Of a stretch of 64,000 nt of DNA, positions 48,837-59,639 are shown one piece after another. Each line of letters starts with the position of its first letter. Position 1 is the first letter of the stretch. The notes beneath the pieces are model-generated. The model saw nothing but the letters and a program-made list of their open reading frames with translations. It was not told where the DNA came from and did not search any database. Made by a program: the position numbers and the translations under genes. This DNA comes from Bigelowiella natans CCMP2755. Taxonomy: Eukaryota; Cercozoa; Chlorarachniophyceae. The DNA is taken from contig ADNK01000697.1 of the NCBI GenBank assembly GCA_000320545.1, forward strand, positions 140,001-204,000. Reading direction: 5' to 3'.

Positions 48837-51377
48837 TTAGTCGAGGTGGTTCAGCAGTTTTTTTATGGTAGAAGAATCCAATTTTCCAATTTGGATTGTA
48901 ATTTCCTTTCCATTTTTCTGAAAATAATCACGAATACATTCAGCGCTACGATAAAAAAATTCTTTTTTTGTTTGCGAGATAACCAGTTCCATGGCGGCAG
49001 GGCAAAGCTTCTGAACATGCGTGACCAACTCAGCCAACTTTTGGTTGTCGTCAATAGTCTAAGAATTGGTATTTAGCCAAAAGCAACTCTCGTCAGAAAT
49101 TGTATTGATCGCACGATCATAGTCGATACATAAAAATGTTCCTAAGTTCTTGTTACTCGAAGTGCGTCGCAGAACTTTTGCCTTTCTGTGTTTGAACCTC
49201 CCCTACAGACAGTGTCAAAATCATCGATTTAAATATTAAAAAAAGGCATAATAGTAGCGGATACAGTTGAAACATAATACGTCATAATTTATCCCTTCTG
49301 GTGGTATTCACAATTTATCAGGCCAACACCACAAATATATATCCATCGCTTCTTACTTATTTATCTTCTTGAATTTTTTCTCGAATGAATCGAGGAACTT
49401 CTTGGCGGCTAAATATACGTCAGATCCTGGCTGATTGTACTCCATCGCGTTATTCCATATCAGTCGCATATCTGAATATCACAGGAAGTAAGTTTATCCG
49501 GAAGTCTCAATCTTCCCGAAAAGCTATGGAATGTGTAAGTATCTTCTCTTCCTAACTTTTCGCTCTCCCCAATATAACTTACTCTCGCCATTTCTCTCGG
49601 AACAACTGTACCTTCGGCAAAATCGTCCAAAGTTGCATACTGGTTGTTCGATACATTTTTACTAAGGGTCCCTGGATTACGTATAGGAAATGATAGAAGC
49701 AAACATCAAGGGCTAAACAGCGAAGAAATAGAAGAAGAAAAGAGGAAGGGGAAAGAAAAAAGAAGAAATGTCCGTTTCGAATTTCCTCTAGGGTTCCGAT
49801 TTTAGTGTCTTTCTGAAAGAGAGGTGAAAAACAAAAAGTGTGGGGAGCTAATACCTAGATCCATTGGATGCTTTATAATAGTCGGATAATCTGGAAGTTC
49901 CAATGCCTTCCAATCGACGGGGTCTAAGAAAATATCGACCCCTTCCTTCCCCTGAAGATGACCACAGAGGACAGGGGAGAGAGAGAGAGAGGGGGGGGAA
50001 GAGAGGTTATAGCTTCTAATCGATAACAAGAAACAATCATATACTTCATGACATCAACTAAAATTCGTCGAGATACATTACCTTCAGATAGGCTATGATG
50101 TCCTCGCACTCCTTCTTGTTGCTCTTTGTGGACTTGTCAGTCTTTTTCTCTGATTTCGCCACCATTTTCCCTTCCTTTCCTGGCTTTTGCTCTGAGCTTC
50201 GCGCAGGTTTTTTGTCCGAATTTTTACCTGGCTTCTTGTCCGATCCGGAGGTTTTTTTCTCTGAATTTCGCGTCTTAGCCCGCCTGATTGATATTGAACA
50301 AATACGAACAGAAACAACAACAACACCAACAACAACAACAAGAATACAAATTCCAGAGTGAGCAGAATCCTGACGTTATACAATCGAATTTGATGTGACC
50401 CAAAAGCAGAAGATTGGCAGATTAGTCGACATGTTTGCCTCAGAAAATATTTTAAGTGGAAGCATGTTCGCATCAAAAGAGTGATTTTGTTCAGATGGCC
50501 CCTACTTCCATTCTTCATCGACACATGAATGACAAAATGACTTTAGAACAAGAGTTCGCAGCATCATAATTACAGAGAACATGCAGCACAATCTGATCAG
50601 CATGAAGAAATTAACGGTAAATTTCCACTTTGCTATCAGTTCATTGTGCGCCACCCCCCTTCACATAAATTACTTTCTTGCGGGAGCAGGGGTTGATTCT
50701 GCTGCGGATTCTTTCTGTTTCCTTTCGAATTCTTCAATATCCTTGAATTTACGGTTGAACATATTGCTCAACGACAAAGCATCTCTGTGGATATCCGACC
50801 CCTCCACATTGTATGTCATTGTGTTGTCCCAGATAAGACGCATGTCCTTGGCGAAACCTAAAAGCAAACAGCCAGGTATCGGATTAGCGACAAAAATTGT
50901 GCGCTTGCACATCGATTCAAAAACTCTTGAGAGTCAACATCCCCACATAGCTAGCTTTCGTAGTCCTTACTACCGTCAATGTCTTTGTATTTGCCGTTGG
51001 TAAGCTTCCTCTCCACGGTGCCGAGGTCCATGGGTTGCTTGATGATCTTCGGGTAATCATCAAGGCCCAACGTCTTCCAATCCACAGGGTGTAAAAATAC
51101 CTCTGCATCGGACCGGCTCTAAAGCCATCAATCGGAACACAGACGAGCACCCCATAATTATCATTCGATGCAGTCAGCTTTGCGGCAACACAATGTTCAA
51201 AATGCCATGCCCAACCACATAAAAACACAGCTCAAAGAACGGTTAATAGTTTGAATGTGAAGGGGACTCGACGGTTACCTGGATAGCAGTGAGGAGTTGA
51301 AGACAGCGCTGCATTTCCTGAGGCAGGTTGCTGGCTGCGTTTCTGGAGCGACGCCGTTTCCGCTGAGAGTCACTCAT
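48837..51377 (-). CDS. BET-family chromatin reader (BD1-BD2-NET)
   Basis: Reads acetylated histones in the nucleus. ATG 51377 ([17 protein letters not shown]). The first bromodomain is spread over exons: [33 protein letters not shown], then [17 protein letters not shown] (the acetyl-lysine pocket Asn is in the NTMTYN segment). A Lys/Ser/Gly-rich linker follows ([17 protein letters not shown]). The second bromodomain reads [44 protein letters not shown] and [17 protein letters not shown]. After one more intron (about 49355-49070) the last exon has [18 protein letters not shown], then [18 protein letters not shown], the pattern of the extra-terminal (NET) domain. It ends at TAA 48837-48839. The donor of the last intron is not pinned down. 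Confidence 0.85.
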
Positions 51378-51972
51378 TGTATTTCGAGAGTTTTCACTTC
51401 TTAAATAGGGGTCTCTCCCCTGATACTAGGGTAGTTTCTCTTTTCCAAAAGAAAAAGAATCTGGTCCAGTGGAACTATTCAGTCCTTGCCTGCATGTAAA
51501 GCTAACTTGGGTATCGCTCCGAATTTCCCTCTCTATCTCAGAAAGTTGGAAGTGTTTATGCTCTCGGTGAATCACAACCTGTGAGGAGCCCACTCTCCAC
51601 AAAAAATGGATTGTTTTTATAAACACAACATTGCTATCCCACCCACCAATACAAACACTGCTCTTTTTCGAGTTTACATGTGAGCAGACACCTTCAAGAA
51701 AATATACCTGCGAAGGACGACAGCTTATGCGTGCTTGATTCCCGCGCTTTTCCTGAATCCTTCTCGGCGACACAATCGACCAATTTAATAGGATATTTTG
51801 GCTTGAGATTTGTCAAAATTATTAAAAATAATGTTTTTTATTAAACAGGGGCATGTCGGGTGTGAAGTGTTAGTTTGTAATCCTAAATATGAAAACATCG
51901 TAGAAATCTATTCTAAATAAATCCTTATGAATTCATGCGCACGTGTAGTTATTGTCGTCTTTGAAAAAATGC

Positions 51973-52188
51973 ATGAAACAATACAACGCGACTCGACGAC
52001 CGCACTTTAAGCACTCAGAATTGCGCAATGTATTCTCAGTGTCAGTGGTCAGACCGGAATTCAAGGAAATCATCCGCAGTGACAGCCTATTTTATATGTT
52101 TTACTCAAAATGGGGCCTCGACCTTAGTCGTAGGGAATTTCTGGTGGATTTTGGTGAGATATTTGTCAGCGAAGATTTGAAGACATAG
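51973..52188 (+). CDS. Small ORF of unknown status
   Basis: A 71-codon frame from ATG 51973 (MKQYNATRRPHFKHSEL) to a stop at 52186-52188 (LVDFGEIFVSEDLKT). Its composition looks protein-like (FKEIIRSDSLFYMFYSKWG), but it has no recognised family. It could be an upstream exon, a small gene or chance. Confidence 0.25.
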   Translation: MKQYNATRRPHFKHSELRNVFSVSVVRPEFKEIIRSDSLFYMFYSKWGLDLSRREFLVDFGEIFVSEDLKT

Positions 52189-52216
52189 CTGGGAAGTCAA
52201 GGGCGCGAAAAGATTA

Positions 52217-52239
52217 CTAACTAACTAACTAACTAACTG
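52217..52239. repeat. (CTAA)n short array
   Basis: Five to six CTAA units. Confidence 0.9.
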
Positions 52240-52448
52240 AAGATTTCATCAAACACATGAAACCGCGTAAATCCGAGCTCTATACCGAGCGACATTGTGT
52301 TGATCGGAGCATTTCACCAAGTAAAACCCAAATATTCCTTGTCTCACACCAGGAAAGTGAGTTTAATTCATTGTTCAAATTACGAATTTTGGATCAACGC
52401 AGATACGGGTCACCAGAAACAAAACATATATGTGAAACGCGGTCAGTC

Positions 52449-54113
52449 ATGGCGAGCCTCGATCCGAAGGATGCTGCAGCGGCAGGCTCGGCACAGGCGC
52501 CGGTCCCTATGTTAAACCTGAACTTACTCAAAAAGAGAAAGAAGGAGTCCAAAATAAATGTAAGTGAGTTTTTCCTAATAAATGCTCACGAACTCCTCAC
52601 GACATTTTCTCTCCAGGAACGGCCACCCCTTTCCTCTCGAGCAGGGCGAAGTGAAAAATTTTCTAGTTCTCCAGGTATGTCTATCGTTTTTTTATCGCCC
52701 ATCTTTAAGGAAAGAGAAAATCTTGCCAGCTTAGCATAATGCGTGTTCAGCATCAAAGACGGATGTGAAACTGAACATGAAAGCTCAAATTCCAAAGGGG
52801 TGTATCTTCGCCCAGGTTGTTCCACTTATCTAAATATTTTATTTTTACTTTCTTTATAAAGTTTTATCCCGATACCATAATTCAGATTTTTAGTGACATT
52901 ATGGATAGTCCAGAAATCGTTTGGTCAACTGTAACTCGGAGTCCTCACGCGACCTGGGGTAAGGCCAGAAACTCAGAATCCTACACGCTGTTGAGCGAGC
53001 ATACGAGTCACACACATCCTATGGGGACTGGCTGAAGCACAGGGTTTTAATATTCATGAATTTATTCACTGGAATATTTGTTAGGAGCGATTGGTAACCG
53101 AAAGTGGCTGGCATATACACTAGCCTTTTCCTTGGACTTACTCGTCTCCGCCGTTGTGTGCACAATAATCGGACTCATTATATATGGTTATGCGACTGTG
53201 GACTGGAGGTAGCTAACATAAATACATGCTACTGAAAGCTCCGAGTACTACCCATGCTTATTTATGAAAAAAGGGGATTCAAAGCATATGAAACACCGAG
53301 TTAGTTACAGTAGCGATTATCAACTTTTCGTTCTCTTGTGAAGTGCTAGAGCCGACGTCATGCTTTTTGCAAACAATTTCTCAGCAAGGACACCGAGTTT
53401 TGGATTTCAACGCTGGTCATTTTGCCGTTCCCTTTATGTTGGAACATCGCGCAGTATGCAAGCTTTGTTATTCAAATCACAGGACATACCACCATCACGG
53501 GGTAAGTAACTGGTTTTCATCACAGCTGTTCAGACGTTACTGAGCAGCTGTTCCTGAAAGATGTTTCTAATATATTTCTTTAAATGAACAAAATTCTTTT
53601 CTATCATCATCTTTTCTAACCACGCACGTGTACCTGTTAAATGATACATTAGACACATGAAGGGCTTGGCCATCTTTGGTCCCGTGCTGCTCCTCTGCAT
53701 AGCAATGAATATCGGCCTCACTCTAGCTATGTACTACTCGGGTTTTACCAAAAACAGCACTAAATTTTGGGCTTGGATTATTACGGTAACTGTTGTGGTG
53801 AGCAGTCTGAGTGTGCTGTGTTAGTTAGGATAGAATTCCTGGGAGATCCTACCATGAAAGCAATAAAGATAATTCACTGATACCGATTCCGACATTTTCT
53901 TTCCTGAGGATGAAATTTGTAACGGATACGTGAAACCCATCTGATCATCTTTATTCAGGCCTCCCCTCCTATTCTCACTGGGTTAGCTATCAAGACAGTA
54001 CTCAAACAAATTTATATTCGGAAGAAATGCAATGATGAGGTGTGTTAGTAATGTAACCTGAAACAATAATTGTGCGAGTATGTGTGTGTGTGTGTGTGTG
54101 TATGTGTGTGCAT

Positions 54114-54150
<37 letters not shown>

Positions 54151-55474
54151 TGCGCGCGCCGGCATTAAACACAAAGAAGGGGCGGGTAACTAATGGATGG
54201 TATATATGTTTCACCTGATTGATGCTGTCATCCAGGAAGTTGCTCATTTGATCGATGGTATAACGACCAAATCTGACGAGCTAATTTCCTCGGCCTCTCA
54301 GCAAAAGGTGATTGATTACAATAACCCATTGAGAACAGGCATGTACCACAACATTGGCATGACGATAGAGCTCAAAAGTAAATCATTACATCGAGACTTA
54401 CGCGGGAAAAAAATAAGTGTTTTTTTGTCTTTGAGACTTTAATAGATACACATAACTAGTCTAGTTCAAAACTCAGATCGAGCTCTCTATATTATAATTC
54501 TATTTTGCACAGGGGCGTTGCAATAATTGGATAAATTCATATATTGTATGTGTCCCTTGATTTCCTCGATTATCCAGGACAAAAAGCTGCATTGTGAGTA
54601 TGGAGAGCTTAACTTTTACCAATGGTTTGTGGATTTTATCAAGCCTGGAGGTTGATACTGAGAGAAATAGAGAGAGAGAGAGAGAAATGAAAAGTGGTCA
54701 AGGTTAAAGTAAGGCGGCAGTGGTGGAAATAGATGTTCTCTTTCTCGCTCTCTGTTTCATTTCAGGGTTGCGATGTTGGGCATGATATCTGCATGTGCGC
54801 ATTGCGTGTGTAGGGGGGAGGGGGAGGGGGGGGGAAGGGTAAAGGAGAGAGAGAGAGAGAGGGAGAGAAAGAGAGAGGGAGAGAAAGAGAGAGAAAGTTT
54901 GTCTTCTTTCCTTCACCTAAATTCTTCCTCCACTCCAATTCGCATGCTTTCCCTCCTCCCACTAGGGTGCTTTCTCTGGACCATCATATTTGCGGGGGGG
55001 TTGGTGAACGCCCAGCAGCTGTTCGACCATCCGGCATGGCTATGGTTCCTTCTTGCCGTTGCTTTCTTCTTACTCTTCTATGGCGAGTATCTTCTCCAAG
55101 GCCTTATCCGGAAGAATATAGGTGTTGGGATTTACAGCTATAAGGTAGGTCTGGCAACGATATGTGCTCGCGACTATAGATAGTCTCTATGTGTGGTCAA
55201 TGCAGCTTTCCCCATTATTTGTATTCACGCGCTCAAGACCGAACCTTTCTGATTCCTCAAGAGGGAAGATAGCGCTGGGAAGTTCATACGTGTTTTGCAT
55301 ACAGATGGTGATGGCCTTCGCCTACATTTATAATACCGTTGTTAACTCCCAAATTCGAGTGATTCTCTCCAACCTGCCCGGTAAGATAGTACGCCTATCT
55401 GACAAGGCTTAGGTTGAATGTCAGCGCTGCTACACCCCCCCCTCCAATATCCACCTCTCAGTAGCTCCTCCTAT

Positions 55475-55514
<40 letters not shown>

Positions 55515-55761
55515 CCATCAGTGTGCCGTCTTCGCTAAAAATTATGTCCGAACACTTTAATCCAGAAACGCAGAAGATTGTGGCTCTGTGGCTCCATCCC
55601 GTCATTCTCATAGTAATTCGTGTCTACAACTCAAAGATGAGGGTCGGTCGTCGCTACATAGCAATAAGAATCGAAGATTAAACTTGCCTCATATGTGTAC
55701 TTCCTACCGATGTATGCTTTCTCACATAAGGAAGATAGGAAATTTTTTATACCGTAATATT

Positions 55762-55801
<40 letters not shown>

Positions 55802-55816
55802 CTATCTAATGCTGCT

Positions 55817-55854
<38 letters not shown>

Positions 55855-56484
55855 TCTCTCTCTATCTTCTCCCTCTTCTCTCTCCCTCTTTTTGTTACGC
55901 TCGTCCACTGATAATATCCTTTTCTGCTTCTTTACGAATTATAATCTGAATCGGTTTTCTTTTGCTGCATTGCTACCAGGACACAAAAGGCACAATCGAA
56001 AAGCTCAATAAGCTAACGCCCGTGATGATTAGACAGGTCTGTGCGTAGACTTGATTGGAAACAGAAACATTGGGAGCAATCTGGGTAGATAAATTCCAGC
56101 CCCGCTACTTTCTTTCCGAATGGATTGATATTATATGAATCTCGCATTATTCTCTGAAAAGGTGAAGAAATCCAAATTAGATCCAGCATTGAGGGAAGAA
56201 GTGGACGCCTTTGAAGGTCGCTCTCTAACCAGCTTTTATATGATATATGATACAACACACGTAGCACACACACACGGGCACTCGCGCTCGCATATAGGAA
56301 ATAAACTCGATAATAACATCTGCAGCATATACGAATATATAATGCTTTCTTGGACATGGGTATGTAGGAGCGTTGGGAAAAAGCAACAAGAATATCGCTA
56401 AATCTCTCATGTACAAAGCAAAGAGGCAATCGATGGCAGATCTTACCCCCGTATCCTCTGCTCCTGGCTCGGGGAGTAAGTTGC

Positions 56485-56529
<45 letters not shown>

Positions 56530-56770
56530 TGATAATTTTTTCTTAATTCAAGTTACATATATGTGCCGAGACATCATGATGTCATATTTGAATTTTAAAT
56601 ACTTCGCACGTAAGAATAAAGGAGCTTAAAATTCAACCGCGGTCGTATGCAGTATTCAACGAAAATTCGAATATTTCTAAAATGCAGCATCTACTCCCCA
56701 ATCCGGCACACCCAAACATTCTCTTCGAAGTCTTCGCAGTCTCAGGGTATGAGAGGGATGTGTGCATGTG

Positions 56771-56820
<50 letters not shown>

Positions 56821-58180
56821 GGGCGGTCCGTGCATTAGTCTTTCTTTAGAATTCTTGGCTTGTTAGTACGCATGCATTAATAGCACATATACGCAACCTT
56901 AAACGACATTAAATATCAAAGTGGATTCGGCAATGGTAGACATGAATATTCGTGCTCTCATACGTGTATTTGTATGTGAAACGGTCAATGAGAGGAGGGA
57001 ATCAGGTAGTAGTTTCGATGGATGCAGTTTAGTAGTGTAATGTCCGGAGCAATTCGGCGTGACTATTTTCATATGAATGTATTTCAATTGGAGAATTGAA
57101 TGAACATCACTCTACGCAAGTTTCTCTTTTCGATAGAATGTAAATACAGAAGATATCTATTCATTTGCAACTCATTAAACATTTTCTCTTTGAAAGGCCT
57201 TGGGCAGAATTCCCCGCGTACCTTGAATGATGGTGAGAACGCGTATTTATTGTAGTATTAGTGTCTGCATATGATGAATCTGCTACCCAGACTTGTTTTC
57301 ACTTTATCCTGGATGCCTATTATCTACCAAGAACAGTGTTATGGGCTAACAAATGGGCGACGCTTTTCGAAATTGAATCTAATGATCGATCATTGAATTT
57401 CTTGAATTTTACTTTGGCTGCAAATATAGGGGGAAGTAACACGATGAAGGATATGAAATTCGCTTCGCAAGTGAGCATCAGCAATTTATTGAAGGACAAA
57501 TCGGAAGAGGGAGACAACAAACGGAGTTTAGCATATTCCGCTCTCGCAGTGGCTTATAACCGCTCGGAGATTACAACGGGTCGGCCTTTCCCCCCAAAAA
57601 ACTTTCTTCAAATCCGCACCTTATTTTCGTAACCGTCTCAGCGTACAAATAGAAATAAACAAATGCTATTATTTAAACCGCGCTACTTTGTGCTCAGTAA
57701 TAGATCAAATTATAATTTTAGTGTTGAAGATGATTGCCGCCGATATTTCGGCGATCAACGCAGTCATCATCGCATGCGTGCTAAACGAGAACTCCACCAG
57801 CCCCTTTAAAAGCCTCGGGCGATGCAGGTGAGAAGTAGGGTTCGGGAGAAAACTTAGCTATGTGAGTAGTTCCTCTCCTCATGCTGGAACATACCAAGAA
57901 TTTGTGGCGTAGTCTTGTCCGTTGAACGCCTTATCTTTCTCAGGGGGGGTCTAACCCAACAATTGCTGATCGATGGCACCCCTTTCATGATCATGGACGC
58001 AATCGAAATGGCCTACTTCGTGTACTTCGAGGGTGTACCGTGCTATGGGGTTTTCTTCGAGCTTGATCCATTCCTGGTCGTTGCGTTGCGTTGATTCTGA
58101 TGTGACGGAAGATAACAAAAAGGGATTCTAGATGTGAAGGGAAATTGCGGTTATTAGTGATGGATGTGCTAGAGTTTGTA

Positions 58181-58220
<40 letters not shown>

Positions 58221-58359
58221 CGTGTGTGTTGGACGACTTGTGTGTGTGATAGAAAATATGATTATGCGTTTTAAAGAGTTGATTTGTTTTTTTTGGCAGG
58301 TGTTAGCCGTCGTAGTTGTGGCTTTTATGAACTTCGTACTGCTTCTGGCAGTTGCCTGA
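52449..58359 (+). CDS. Many-exon multi-pass membrane protein, unknown family
   Basis: ATG 52449 (MASLDPKDAAAAGS), donor at 52561 (gtaagt). The first exons are cytosolic and polar (LLKKRKKESKIN; PPLSSRAGRSEKFSSS). Membrane-helix exons follow: AFSLDLLVSAVVCTIIGLII (53.1 kb), STLVILPFPLCWNIAQYASF (53.4), IFGPVLLLCIAMNIGLTLAM (53.7), FWAWIITVTV (53.8), FLWTIIFAGGLVNAQQLF and WFLLAVAFFLLFYGEYLLQ (55.0), DISAINAVIIACVL (57.7), IMDAIEMAYFVYFEG (58.0) and VLAVVVVAFMNFVLLLAVA (58.3). It ends at TGA 58357-58359. A soluble region between helices 4 and 5 (HLIDGITTKSDELISSASQQ; CEYGELNFYQWFVDFI) and another at 56.0-56.8 kb (TIEKLNKLTPVMIRQ; Ser/Thr-rich SLRSLRSL) contain regulatory-looking segments. Roughly nine or ten helices suggest a transporter, channel or receptor. 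Introns carry many microsatellites. Confidence 0.65.
54080..54149. repeat. (TG)n imperfect microsatellite, intronic
   Basis: TG run with TATG and GCATGAG interruptions. Confidence 0.9.
54846..54895. repeat. (GA)n imperfect microsatellite, intronic
   Basis: GAGAGA with GGGAGA and AAGAGA variants, following a G-rich run at 54812-54836. Confidence 0.9.
55476..55511. repeat. (CA)n microsatellite, intronic
   Basis: Pure CA run of about 18 units. Confidence 0.9.
55766..55864. repeat. (AT)n and (CT)n microsatellites, intronic
   Basis: AT run to 55800 followed after a 20-bp gap by a long CT run. Confidence 0.9.
56490..56524. repeat. (AT)n microsatellite, intronic
   Basis: Pure AT run of about 17 units. 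Confidence 0.9.
56765..56818. repeat. Compound (GT)n(GA)n microsatellite, intronic
   Basis: GT run to 56786 followed directly by GA units. Confidence 0.9.
58181..58221. repeat. (TG)n microsatellite, intronic
   Basis: TG run in the last intron of the membrane-protein gene. Confidence 0.9.
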
Positions 58360-58985
58360 TGTAAGTTAGCAGCTAATGTCGCACAAATCTAGTATCGTCC
58401 ATCTTAAGAAATTGTGATGTAAACCTAGTCCACTTGCATATATTCTAAAGATTTAACACCTGCTGAATAGTTTGTCATAGATGCACAAAGAACAGCTGTG
58501 AAAATCATCATTCAATCAACTTTTTTGAAAATTATACACCTACATATGTACAAAAATTATAGACACGTAATATCATATATATCCTATATATGTTATTACT
58601 ATGTCTATAATAAGTATAGGCCCTTTTTTGGGCCCCCGAGTAATAGTCCTTCTTCACCTCACAAGCCCCAAATGTGCCTTCTTCATGTCGCAAGTTGTTA
58701 TTTCTGTGTCTTTTGCTATGCATGCAGTAACTGGCAGCGATACGCAAATACAATACAAACTTGATAAAGCGCTTTATTTTAAATACCTTGTAAAAGATAT
58801 AGCTTTTTATTTTAGCATTGTGTATGTAGATTACAAGCCTACGACATATACGCATTCTAAAAGGGACACTTGTTTCATGCATACCGTGTTTCGCGTCATT
58901 TGAATTTCATGATGCAACACACATAGAGGTTTTTGTCAAGCGTGATGAGGATAAATTGTTCAGAATTTGTATCTGTACTTTCAAT
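58360..58985. other. Convergent spacer at the edge of the intronless block
   Basis: AT-rich, about 620 bp, between the membrane-protein stop and the 3' end of the small virus-like ORFs. Short palindromic words (gctatgcatgcag) occur near 58718. No gene supported, and no terminal repeat matching the 62.6 kb inverted repeat is seen by eye. Confidence 0.5.
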
Positions 58986-59315
58986 TTAATATCTGTCATC
59001 AAAAACTCTCCCAAGATCCATGGCCTTCTCTTTTGTCATGATTTCTCTTGTCTTGTAGAGATAGACCATGGTCTTATCTCCATTGTCCTCATCATCGTAT
59101 TCAAAACATGGTTCGTATGTCTTTTTTTTGAATCTCCGTAATTGAGCTTCAGATAAAGGTTCGTAAATCTGGGTATAATGCTCATACTTCTCGAGTTCAT
59201 CAGGTAGCACATACTTGATCTCTTCTTCTTTAGTGGTGTTTTCAGTTGATCCGGATCCTTTTAGTACAGGCCTTACCGGCGCTTGTGTACGAAGCCTTTT
59301 CTTAACAAAATCCAT
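58986..59315 (-). CDS. Small intronless ORF, charged 109-residue protein
   Basis: ATG at 59315 (MDFVKKRLRTQAPVRP). A basic N-terminus is followed by an acidic, Tyr-rich middle (LPDELEKYEHYTQIYEP) and KTREIMTKEKAMDLGRVF. No signal peptide or membrane helix. It overlaps the upstream 80-residue ORF by 43 bp in another frame, which is unusual for the host genes here but normal in compact viral genomes. The coding frame is well formed and uninterrupted. Family unknown. It may be part of an endogenous viral element together with the two upstream ORFs. Confidence 0.6.
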   Translation of the reverse strand: MDFVKKRLRTQAPVRPVLKGSGSTENTTKEEEIKYVLPDELEKYEHYTQIYEPLSEAQLRRFKKKTYEPCFEYDDEDNGDKTMVYLYKTREIMTKEKAMDLGRVFDDRY

Positions 59316-59515
59316 GTGATGATGTCATACATGACATCGACCATCGCGGAAGTCGCATTGTCGATGCTCTTAATGCCATCAGCTTGCAGTTGCAGATAAA
59401 CAAAATAGGTCACAATTGAGCCGATGATTGCCGTGCGGATAGGGTGGTCTGTCAGATTGTACACGAACTCGTCAGCAAGCAGATCTTGGAGAGTGTCGAT
59501 CAAAAACAACGCCAT
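59273..59515 (-). CDS. Small intronless ORF, 80-residue membrane protein
   Basis: ATG at 59515 (MALFLIDTLQDLLADEF). Contains one clear membrane helix (TAIIGSIVTYFVYLQL) and an amphipathic or second hydrophobic segment (MVDVMYDIITWILL), ending in a basic tip (KGFVHKRR). It lies 124 bp downstream of the 907-residue ORF stop and overlaps the next ORF by 43 bp, giving a tight head-to-tail order. No family recognised. Small membrane proteins of this sort are common next to structural genes in large DNA viruses and virophages, but that is analogy only. Confidence 0.6.
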   Translation of the reverse strand: MALFLIDTLQDLLADEFVYNLTDHPIRTAIIGSIVTYFVYLQLQADGIKSIDNATSAMVDVMYDIITWILLRKGFVHKRR

Positions 59516-59639
59516 TTTGTCAAGCAGGTTTAGTTGCGTTTTCGTGTTCTAGCTGTTGTTCAGGGTTATTTTTTTGACCGCTTGCATTTCGACTACATCG
59601 ACAAACTTGAGCAGAAAAAAAATATTTTTGAGGGTGCTG

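Larger units (their letters stand above)
51378..52448. promoter_or_regulatory. Divergent spacer between BET and membrane-protein genes
   Basis: About 1.07 kb containing one small ORF (listed separately) and a short TAAC array. Upstream of both outward genes. No promoter element recognised. Confidence 0.4.

Noticed and set aside
51426-51773. 115-codon minus ORF upstream of the BET gene
   Set aside because: No domain or splice support; it lies in the divergent spacer and ends before the BET start in a different frame.
58360-58985. Downstream partner of the 62.6 kb inverted repeat
   Set aside because: Only a loose match (catgatgcaacacacat) was seen near 58910; too short and imperfect to call a terminal repeat.
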